DNA of 5,087 nucleotides from Spirochaetales bacterium (lineage in GTDB: Bacteria; Spirochaetota; Spirochaetia; SZUA-6; DRHE01), in assembly GCA_023136785.1 (NCBI GenBank), contig JAGLQP010000179.1, positions 1 to 5,087 on the forward strand, given 5' to 3'. The notes beneath the pieces were generated by a model, which had not been told where the DNA came from, ran no database searches, and saw only the letters and a list, made by a program, of their open reading frames with translations. Of the stretch, positions 1 through 4,843 are shown in pieces (position 1 is the stretch's first letter; each line of letters opens with the position of its first letter). Position numbers and translations under genes: made by a program.

Positions 1-294
1 CATGACCAACGTACCCGGTTTGAGGCGCAGCGCCAGCCGCCGCAGCACCTCTTGGACCCCCGAGATCGCCACGCAGAGGATGATCACCGGCAGTTCGCAT
101 AGCTGTGCTTCCGTGACCTTCTGGACCCTCGCGGGGACCTCGGCCCGGGGGTTCCGGGAGTACGCCTTCACCGTACAGAAGCGGGCAAGAAGCTCCGCGT
201 AAAAATAGCCGAAACGCCCCAGGCCGTAGATGCCGATATCGCTCTGCGGCGGGGAAACAGATCTAGAGGCCAAAGGTCGTCTTGATCGCCGCAA
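1..294 (-). CDS. tyrA: Prephenate dehydrogenase-like (TyrA), N-terminal part; runs off left edge
   Basis: The minus-strand frame reading out of the window encodes an N-terminal Rossmann fold. It has a DIGIYGLGRFG nucleotide-binding loop (GxGxxG) followed by YFYAELLA, then VKAYSRNP where the second strand should end, then LPVIILCVAISGVQEVL and LKPGTLVM, which fit the next strands. This order is typical of the TyrA family, which oxidatively decarboxylates prephenate to 4-hydroxyphenylpyruvate with NAD(P)+ in tyrosine synthesis. Only about 98 residues are visible, so the catalytic His region and C-terminal domain cannot be checked, and another 6-phosphogluconate-dehydrogenase-like oxidoreductase is possible. 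The start is uncertain. I chose TTG at 294 because GAGGG (303-307) lies 8 nt upstream. ATG at 309 is the first start in the frame, but its purine-rich AGAAGG abuts it with no spacer. TTG at 273 has no visible ribosome site and would give the shortest leader before the Rossmann strand. All three overlap the 3' end of dapB, implying co-transcription and translational coupling. Confidence 0.75.
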   Translation of the reverse strand, partial: MRRSRRPLASRSVSPPQSDIGIYGLGRFGYFYAELLARFCTVKAYSRNPRAEVPARVQKVTEAQLCELPVIILCVAISGVQEVLRRLALRLKPGTLVM

Positions 295-1483
295 CGGCTT
301 TGCCCTCATCCTTCTCGGGAATGATCAGGGCGATCTTTGTTTCCGAGGTGGTCACGGTTTGTATCGTAATATTCGCCTCGGCCAGAGTTCCGAATACCCG
401 GGCGACTACGCCGGATTGAGTTTCCATTCCCGGTCCTTCAACGGCGATCTTTGTGATCCGGTCCGTTACCTTGACCTCCAGGTTCTCCATCGAGCTCTGG
501 AATGGCTGTAAGAGTTCGGATGTCTTCTCGATGTCCTTTTTAAACACCGTGAAAGAGATGTTCACCTCTCCATCTACCGGGGTTGTCTGGCTGATCATGT
601 CGATCGTGATGTTTGCCCGACCAATCTCTTCGAAGATGCCAGTGATGGTTTTCGGATCGAGAGCAATACGATAGAGGGAAACCAGTGCTTCCTCGTTGCT
701 TACGAAAAGGCGGGTAACGGCGCTCGCAGCGGTAATCATCTCCTTCATGCTGTACAGCCCCGGAGGTTTTCCCAGGATGTACCGGGCAGCCTCAAGCGCT
801 CCCTGGGCGAATACCTTCCGGGAAGCAATAGAGTGGCGAAGCACCACCAGCTCGTCCTTACCGGCGAACAGAATCTCATGATCACCGACGATGGTTCCAC
901 CCCGCACGGAATGGATGCCCAGATCCGGCGATTTCCGCAGCTCATCCGGCCCGTGACGGCCGAACACAAAATGCTTTTTATTGAGGAAAACCTCGTTGAT
1001 CGCGTCGGCCAGCAGCAGGGCGGTACCGGAAGGAGAGTCTTTTTTGAGATTATGATGTTTTTCAATGATCTCGATATCAAAACTCCCGCCGAGAACTGAG
1101 GCTGCCTTCTGGGCCAATTCGGAAACCAGATTGACACCCAGCGACATGTTGGCGGACATGAAGATGGGTATAGATTGGGATTCCTCGGCTATCGAGGCTT
1201 TGTCTTCCGGAGCATGACCCGTGGTGGCAATGATCAGAGCCAGTTTTTTCTTCTCCACCCCTTTCAGTAACGAGGGTAGAGCTTTGGGGGAAGAGAAATC
1301 TACAACTACATCAGCGGCGGTGGTGCACTCCTCGAGACCGGGAAACACGGGAAAATCCGGCTTCGCCTCGCTCTGCGTCACATCGATCCCGGCGACAATC
1401 TGAATGTCCGATGCTGCCGCAGCGGTCTCTGTCAACACCCGGCCCATACGCCCGAAACATCCGTGGACAATCATCCGAACCAT
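263..1483 (-). CDS. dapB: 4-hydroxy-tetrahydrodipicolinate reductase fused to tandem aspartokinase-type ACT domains
   Basis: 406 residues. Residues 1-250 are a complete DapB, which reduces 4-hydroxy-tetrahydrodipicolinate to tetrahydrodipicolinate with NAD(P)H in cytosolic lysine/diaminopimelate synthesis. Visible hallmarks are the GCFGRMG dinucleotide loop (8-14), acidic D34 ending the second strand with no following Arg (perhaps NADH-tolerant), ATTGH (86-90), SANMSLGVNL (110-119), the signature EKHHNLKKDSPSGTA (141-155) with catalytic His143/His144 and Lys147, RGGTIVGDHE (194-203), and the usual terminal GLYSM (242-246). DapB normally ends about here, at 240-275 residues. Residues about 258-406 instead form two ACT domains resembling the C-terminal regulatory half of aspartokinase: ANITIDMISQT with VNISFTV (290-313), then GPGMETQSGVVARVFGTLAEANITIQTVTTSETKIALII. 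The kinase catalytic domain is absent. The ATG at 1483 is chosen because AGGAGG sits 5 nt upstream; the in-frame ATG at 1510 precedes that site and overlaps the promoter. Divergent from dapA and overlapping tyrA. Assignment of both halves is firm; the effector is not known. Confidence 0.96.
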   Translation of the reverse strand: MVRMIVHGCFGRMGRVLTETAAAASDIQIVAGIDVTQSEAKPDFPVFPGLEECTTAADVVVDFSSPKALPSLLKGVEKKKLALIIATTGHAPEDKASIAEESQSIPIFMSANMSLGVNLVSELAQKAASVLGGSFDIEIIEKHHNLKKDSPSGTALLLADAINEVFLNKKHFVFGRHGPDELRKSPDLGIHSVRGGTIVGDHEILFAGKDELVVLRHSIASRKVFAQGALEAARYILGKPPGLYSMKEMITAASAVTRLFVSNEEALVSLYRIALDPKTITGIFEEIGRANITIDMISQTTPVDGEVNISFTVFKKDIEKTSELLQPFQSSMENLEVKVTDRITKIAVEGPGMETQSGVVARVFGTLAEANITIQTVTTSETKIALIIPEKDEGKAVAAIKTTFGL

Positions 1484-1488
1484 GACAC

Positions 1489-1494
1489 CCTCCT
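1489..1494 (-). promoter_or_regulatory. Ribosome binding site deciding the dapB start
   Basis: A perfect AGGAGG on the minus strand lies 5 nt before the ATG at 1483. It fixes the start at MVRMIVHG rather than the upstream in-frame ATG at 1510 or the ATG at 1474, which would be 14 nt away. Confidence 0.85.
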
Positions 1495-1508
1495 CTCGGT
1501 TTTCGAGC

Positions 1509-1537
1509 ATAGTAGCAGATGGGTGCTTTCAAAGCAA
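1509..1537 (-). promoter_or_regulatory. Candidate sigma-70 promoter of dapB, extended -10 type
   Basis: Read on the minus strand, TTGCTT (1537-1532) and TACTAT (1514-1509) are separated by 17 bp. A TGC directly before the -10 (1517-1515) makes an extended -10. Transcription would start near 1502, leaving a leader of only about 20 nt that contains the ribosome site, so there is no room for a riboswitch or attenuator. The -35 element overlaps the 13-bp palindrome at 1524-1536, which would suit repressor control. Predicted by eye only. Confidence 0.5.
1524..1536. repeat. Perfect 13-bp palindrome in the dapB promoter spacer
   Basis: TGCTTT-C-AAAGCA is a perfect inverted repeat with a one-base centre. 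It lies across the -35 and spacer of the dapB promoter candidate and just upstream of the dapA promoter candidate. The position is right for an operator, but no regulator family is recognised and a 6-bp-arm palindrome can occur by chance. Confidence 0.5.
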
Positions 1538-1546
1538 GAACAACCC

Positions 1547-1576
1547 TTGATCCATTCCCATGTCAAATTGTATGCT
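1547..1576 (+). promoter_or_regulatory. Candidate sigma-70 promoter of dapA
   Basis: TTGATC (1547-1552) and TATGCT (1571-1576) are separated by 18 bp on the plus strand. The match is moderate (4 of 6 bases at each element). Transcription would begin near 1583, within the left arm of the inverted repeat at 1577-1605, leaving a leader of about 60 nt. The -35 is 9 bp from the -35 of the divergent dapB promoter, so the two would share control DNA. Confidence 0.35.
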
Positions 1577-1605
1577 GTTTGCCTGCAGGTCTACTGCGGG
1601 CAAAC
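1577..1605. repeat. 29-bp inverted repeat, probable operator or leader hairpin of dapA
   Basis: The left arm GTTTGCCTGCAG (1577-1588) and right arm CTGCGGGCAAAC (1594-1605) are reverse complements at 11 of 12 positions. The one mismatch is a T opposite G, which pairs as a G-U wobble in RNA. The spacer is GTCTA. The element begins immediately after the proposed dapA -10 and ends 25 nt before the dapA ribosome site. No T-run follows on either strand, so it is not an intrinsic terminator. The likelier reading is a DNA operator covering the transcription start. An RNA stem in the leader is possible if transcription starts farther upstream. Confidence 0.65.
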
Positions 1606-1630
1606 AAAAACAGTTCCCGGAAAAGAGAAA

Positions 1631-1636
1631 AGGAGG
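1631..1636 (+). promoter_or_regulatory. Ribosome binding site deciding the dapA start
   Basis: A perfect AGGAGG lies 6 nt before the ATG at 1643. It selects that start over the upstream in-frame ATG at 1463, which would extend the frame through the whole intergenic region and into the 5' end of dapB. Confidence 0.85.
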
Positions 1637-1642
1637 ACGAGT

Positions 1643-2518
1643 ATGTTTGAAGGAGTCTTTACGGCACTGATCACCCCGTTTACCAGGGACGGTAAGCTTG
1701 ACGAGCAAGCCTTGCGGAAACTCGTCGACTTCCAGATCGACCGGGGCATCGACGGCCTGGTTCCCGTGGGTACAACCGGAGAAAGCCCAACCCTCAGCCC
1801 CGAGGAAACCGAACAGGTGATTCGCATCGTCGTCGAGCAGACCGGGGGCAGGGTCCCGGTGATTGCCGGCACCGGATCGAATTGCACGGACAAGGCGATC
1901 CATATGACGGAGAAGGCCAAACAGATCGGCGCGACGGCCAGCCTGCAGGTCGCACCCTACTACAATAAACCGACGGGAGAAGGATTCTTCAGGCATTTCA
2001 CCGCCATAGCCGATGCGGTGGACCTGCCCATGGTCATATACAACATCCCCGGCCGGACCGGGAAAAACATAGAGAACCCGGTCATGCTCAAATTGGCCCT
2101 ACACAAAAACATCGTTGCCGTGAAAGAGGCCAGCGGCAACATTTCCCAGATGATGGACCTGATCGCCAAAAAGCCGAAGGATTTTGCTGTTCTTTCCGGA
2201 GACGATAATCTCACCTATCCCCTCATGGCTCTAGGGGGAAAAGGTGTGATCTCTGTGGCCAGCAATGCCGTTCCCGACCGAATGAAGGATCTCACCCATA
2301 CGGCTTTGAAGGGAGACTGGGATCGTGCCAGGAAGCTGCACTACGAGCTGCTTCCCCTCTTCAAAGCAATCTTCCTCGAGACCAACCCGATTCCCATCAA
2401 GGCGACCATGGCCATGAAGGGCTTTGTGGAGGAGGTCTACAGGCTGCCCATGTGTCCGATGAGCGGGGAGAACAAAAAGGCCCTGACCGAGGTCTTAGAA
2501 CAGCTAAAGATCCTGTAG
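1643..2518 (+). CDS. dapA: 4-hydroxy-tetrahydrodipicolinate synthase
   Basis: 291 residues, aligning with E. coli DapA (292) almost without gaps. It condenses pyruvate with aspartate semialdehyde, the first committed step of lysine/diaminopimelate synthesis, and is expected to be a cytosolic TIM-barrel oligomer. All catalytic positions are present at E. coli numbering: Thr44/Thr45 in VGTTGES, Tyr107 in APYYNKP, Tyr133 and Arg138 in IYNIPGRTG, and the Schiff-base Lys161 in AVKEASG. SGDD (185-188), GGKGVISV (198-205) and NPIPIK (248-253) are also typical. The lysine-inhibition site is only partly kept: Ser48, Asn80 and Tyr106 remain, but His53, His56 and Glu84 are replaced by Pro, Thr and Lys. 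I therefore infer weak or no feedback by lysine. The start has a perfect AGGAGG 6 nt upstream and matches the family N-terminus. The gene stands alone on the plus strand, divergent from dapB, and its last 15 bp overlap the end of ksgA. Confidence 0.98.
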   Translation: MFEGVFTALITPFTRDGKLDEQALRKLVDFQIDRGIDGLVPVGTTGESPTLSPEETEQVIRIVVEQTGGRVPVIAGTGSNCTDKAIHMTEKAKQIGATASLQVAPYYNKPTGEGFFRHFTAIADAVDLPMVIYNIPGRTGKNIENPVMLKLALHKNIVAVKEASGNISQMMDLIAKKPKDFAVLSGDDNLTYPLMALGGKGVISVASNAVPDRMKDLTHTALKGDWDRARKLHYELLPLFKAIFLETNPIPIKATMAMKGFVEEVYRLPMCPMSGENKKALTEVLEQLKIL

Positions 2519-3370
2519 CTCCGCGGCCAGATGTTGGCTTAGCTGCATCAACGCTTCAGGGGAAAGCCTCTCACTCCGTAGTCCCGGATCGATGCCCAGT
2601 TTCTTAAAAATCTCATTCAATCTGTCGGCTCGATCCCGGCTGGCGATTCCACCTGCCAGCAGGTTGTTTCTCATGGTCTTCCGTCTGCTCTGGAAGAGCA
2701 TCCGCAGACAGACGAGGAAAAAGCTCCACTCAGGCACATCTTCCACCTCCCGCTTCGGCTCAAGAACCACCACAGTTGAATGCACCTCGGGGGCGGGGAA
2801 AAAGGATCCCGGTTTGAGCTGCATGCGCTCGCTGATGCGATACACGGTCTGACAGAGAACCGAAAAGGAAGAGTAATTTTTAATCCCCGGCTGGGCGCCC
2901 AGCCGCTGTGCCAACTCCCGCTGTACCGTAAATACCAACTTGTCGGCAAGGACGCGATTTTCCGCCAGTGCCGCGATCAGTGCTGAGGCGGAACTATAGG
3001 GCAGATTTCCTACGATTTTATTCGGGGTTCCATGCTCCCTTAGATAGGATCGCCAGGTCTTCAGCACATCCCCGGTAACGAGGGCGAAGTTGTTCCGGTT
3101 GCCGAAGTTTTCCCTCAGATAGGTGACCAGTCCCCGATCGATTTCGAAAGCCGCAACAGACCGGACTTTCGGCAACAGGAGCGCGGTCAACGTTCCCAAC
3201 CCGGGTCCGATCTCCCAGACATTGTCCCCCGCTTCAGGGTCAACCAGCGACACGATTGCCTCCCGCGCACCCCGGTTGACGAGGAAATTCTGCCCCCATC
3301 GCTTCTGCAACCGAACACCGAGCTGTTCCAGAACACGGCGTATCTCGATAGGAGAATTGTAGTTCAGCAT
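2504..3370 (-). CDS. rsmA: 16S rRNA (adenine(1518)-N6/adenine(1519)-N6)-dimethyltransferase
   Basis: 288 residues, full length for RsmA/KsgA (E. coli 273). It dimethylates the two adjacent adenines in the 3'-terminal hairpin of 16S rRNA using S-adenosylmethionine, late in small-subunit assembly. Landmarks in order are KRWGQNFL (23-30), SAM-binding motif I EIGPGLGTLT (53-62), acidic FEID (75-78), GD (100-101), catalytic motif IV GNLPY (121-125), VQRELAQRL (149-157), FFPAPEVHS (190-198), FQSRRKTMRNNL (226-237) and the C-terminal RSERLSPEAL (265-274). The frame is open for 128 more codons upstream, but that part is antiparallel shadow inside comEC. The ATG at 3370 is preceded at 7 nt by GAGGG (3378-3382) and gives the normal N-terminus. 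It overlaps the comEC stop in an ATGCTGA arrangement (7 bp shared), which suggests translational coupling. The 3' end overlaps dapA tail to tail. Loss of this enzyme gives kasugamycin resistance in E. coli. Confidence 0.97.
   Translation of the reverse strand: MLNYNSPIEIRRVLEQLGVRLQKRWGQNFLVNRGAREAIVSLVDPEAGDNVWEIGPGLGTLTALLLPKVRSVAAFEIDRGLVTYLRENFGNRNNFALVTGDVLKTWRSYLREHGTPNKIVGNLPYSSASALIAALAENRVLADKLVFTVQRELAQRLGAQPGIKNYSSFSVLCQTVYRISERMQLKPGSFFPAPEVHSTVVVLEPKREVEDVPEWSFFLVCLRMLFQSRRKTMRNNLLAGGIASRDRADRLNEIFKKLGIDPGLRSERLSPEALMQLSQHLAAELQDL
2888..2905. repeat. Perfect 18-bp palindrome inside rsmA
   Basis: CGGCTGGGC followed by GCCCAGCCG is a perfect, gapless palindrome. It lies in the codons for the RLGAQP stretch, a conserved part of the protein, so codon constraint and GC content may explain it. 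No function is assigned. Confidence 0.5.
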
Positions 3371-4818
3371 ATCCGGTCCCTCTTTTTCACCGGGAGCTCG
3401 AGCAGGAAGGGAATGAGCAGCACAGCCAGGATACCCCAATACAGAGGTCTCCACTGCAGATGCAGGCCGGGCAGGCGAGCAAAGATGCGGAGGAAAAAGG
3501 TGATCGATCTGTACAGCAGCAGCAGTGCTTCGGCAAACAAGGTGTTTATGGAAATCGGCAGGGCGCTCAATCCCACGAAGAGCAGACCGGCGCCGAGAAA
3601 CAGGGTTATCAGGGGGATCAATACCAGAGCCGCCGCTACTCCGACAGGATGGACGGCGCCAAAATGAAATAACACGAGGGGGGCAGTACCGATTTGAGCA
3701 CTCAGGGAAATGGCCAGAGGCCACCCGATCAACTTGGGCACATAGGGTTGCCAAAGTCGGTACAGGTACGGTCCGAGGAGCAGGATACCCAATAGAGAAA
3801 CAAAGGAAAGCTGAAAGGAGAGATCGAAGGCATAGTACGGATGCAGAACCAGAAGAATCGAAGCTGCCAGGCAGAGGAGGTTCAAAGGATGCAGCTCCCG
3901 ATCGAGAACATAGCCGAGACTGGCCATCAAGAGCATAAACACGGCCCGTTCAAGAGATGGGCGCCAGCCTACGAGGAAGACATACCCGAGGAGAAGGGCG
4001 GAAGCGGCCAACCCTCTTGCCCGTCTGTCCCGTACGAAACGCAGCAGGAGGGAGAGAAAAAAATAGAGGATACCCAGGTGCAGGCCGGAAAGAGCCAGCA
4101 GGTGAAGACTGCCGCTGTAACGAAACTGCTGGTACAGAGAGTGCTGCAGCTCCTCCCTCCGTCCGAGCAGCAGTGCAGACAGCAGGGCCGCCACAGGAGG
4201 CTCGAGATCCCGAATACGCCTTTGGATCACAGAGAAAAACCCTGCCCGAAGCGAATCAACAGGCCGGCGGAATCCCCCGACCTGGATCTGTCCCCGATCC
4301 GCCCAGCAGACATAGGCGAATCGGCCGGGTTCTCGGCTGGGGGCCGGTTCGGCCTCCACAATGATCTCCTGGCCTTTGAACATCATCTGTCCGCCGCGAA
4401 CCCAAACCAGGACCTCTCCTCCGGCGGAGCCTCGCAGCTCCCCGTCTCTATTCACCACCTGCTCGAGCTTCACCGGGTAGCGGGTCAGTACTTCGGAGGA
4501 GTGCGGCACAGCTGTGCTGTCCGCACTCAGTATCCCGTGAAACTCTCCCACTCGATCCAGCGGGATTGCCGTATAGGAGTTCGGCATAGCATCCGGCGCC
4601 CTGAAGGCGCCGATCAGTACACCCAAACCGAGAAACCCGAATGCCAGACCCCTCTGCTTCCAGCGGGGATCCTCAACAGGCAGGACCGTGACGGCAAGGG
4701 CAAGCAAACCAAGACCAAGGACCGGGAAGATAAATCCGGAAACAGTTTTGGAGAAGAAGAGGGTGGCCCACAGGGATAGGGCGAAGAGGAAAAAGTAAGA
4801 GATTCTACCCCGATTCAT
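3364..4818 (-). CDS. comEC: ComEC/Rec2-type DNA uptake channel protein lacking the metallo-beta-lactamase domain
   Basis: 484 residues with many hydrophobic helices, so an inner-membrane protein. Residues about 9-73 hold two or three membrane segments. About 85-185 is a polar beta-rich stretch (GEFHGILSAD, GEVLVWVRG, GQEIIVEAEP) fitting the soluble OB-like domain of ComEC. About 205-475 is the competence domain, with LLSALLLGRREEL (212-224), the family signature FRYSGSLHLLALSGLHLGIL (232-251), RPSLERAVFM (286-295), HPLNLLCLAAS (310-320) and FDLSFQLSFVSLLGI (331-345). ComEC carries single-stranded DNA across the inner membrane in natural transformation. Most full-length members are 700-800 residues with a C-terminal metallo-beta-lactamase-like nuclease domain; here the protein stops after the last membrane segment, with a clean stop overlapping rsmA and no beta-lactamase sequence downstream. 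The start ATG lies 25 nt after the HEAT gene stop with only a weak ribosome site, and the frame closes 36 nt upstream. Whether it still imports DNA is unknown. Confidence 0.9.
   Translation of the reverse strand: MNRGRISYFFLFALSLWATLFFSKTVSGFIFPVLGLGLLALAVTVLPVEDPRWKQRGLAFGFLGLGVLIGAFRAPDAMPNSYTAIPLDRVGEFHGILSADSTAVPHSSEVLTRYPVKLEQVVNRDGELRGSAGGEVLVWVRGGQMMFKGQEIIVEAEPAPSREPGRFAYVCWADRGQIQVGGFRRPVDSLRAGFFSVIQRRIRDLEPPVAALLSALLLGRREELQHSLYQQFRYSGSLHLLALSGLHLGILYFFLSLLLRFVRDRRARGLAASALLLGYVFLVGWRPSLERAVFMLLMASLGYVLDRELHPLNLLCLAASILLVLHPYYAFDLSFQLSFVSLLGILLLGPYLYRLWQPYVPKLIGWPLAISLSAQIGTAPLVLFHFGAVHPVGVAAALVLIPLITLFLGAGLLFVGLSALPISINTLFAEALLLLYRSITFFLRIFARLPGLHLQWRPLYWGILAVLLIPFLLELPVKKRDRIC
4499..4528. 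repeat. Inverted repeat (bulged 12-bp stem) inside comEC
   Basis: GAGTGCGG (4499-4506) pairs with CCGCACTC (4521-4528). Inside it, ACAG (4508-4511) pairs with CTGT (4517-4520), leaving one bulged C and a 5-base loop. It lies in the 5' third of the comEC coding sequence, in the codons for LSADSTAVPHSS. No T-run follows on either strand, so it is not an intrinsic terminator. Confidence 0.5.
4594..4612. repeat. Inverted repeat (7-bp stem) inside comEC
   Basis: CGGCGCC (4594-4600) and GGCGCCG (4606-4612) are perfect reverse complements around the 5-base spacer CTGAA. The element is in comEC coding sequence (IGAFRAPDA) about 65 bp from the larger hairpin. There is no terminator-like T-run. Confidence 0.45.
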
Positions 4819-4843
4819 CGCCGGTGAAGCGACCGGTCCGGAG

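Noticed and set aside
737..748. An internal translation start giving a free ACT-pair subunit from dapB, as in B. subtilis lysC
   Set aside because: The ATGs for Met246 (748) and Met249 (739) sit at the right place, but the only good ribosome-site-like sequence, AAGGAG, directly abuts the second ATG without a spacer. Not supported from sequence alone.
1577..1605. An intrinsic terminator or lysine riboswitch between dapB and dapA
   Set aside because: The stem is followed by an A-rich run on the plus strand and mixed sequence on the minus strand, so it is no terminator. The leaders are too short for the roughly 170-nt lysine riboswitch, and its conserved core is not seen.
1463..1642. An N-terminal extension of DapA of 60 codons
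   Set aside because: The frame is open, but it crosses the promoter region and the 5' end of dapB. The ATG at 1643 has a perfect ribosome site and gives the standard DapA N-terminus.
1529..1996. A 155-codon minus-strand frame opposite the dapA 5' region
   Set aside because: It is antisense to dapA and its promoter region, with no domain-like pattern; a shadow frame.
2460..2503. A terminator for rsmA on the minus strand, because a T5 run occurs at 2475-2479
   Set aside because: The preceding bases form only a 3-4 bp stem with a tiny loop, too weak to call. The run is the Lys-rich codons of dapA read in reverse.
3371..3754. A 128-codon N-terminal extension of RsmA
   Set aside because: It lies inside comEC on the same strand in another frame, is rich in Arg, Ser and Pro, and is unlike any RsmA N-terminus. 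The ATG at 3370 has a good ribosome site.
3841..4779. A 312-codon open frame on the plus strand
   Set aside because: It lies wholly antisense to comEC. Its product is a low-complexity run rich in Gln, Arg, Pro and Glu with no recognisable domain, the usual shadow of a GC-rich membrane-protein gene.
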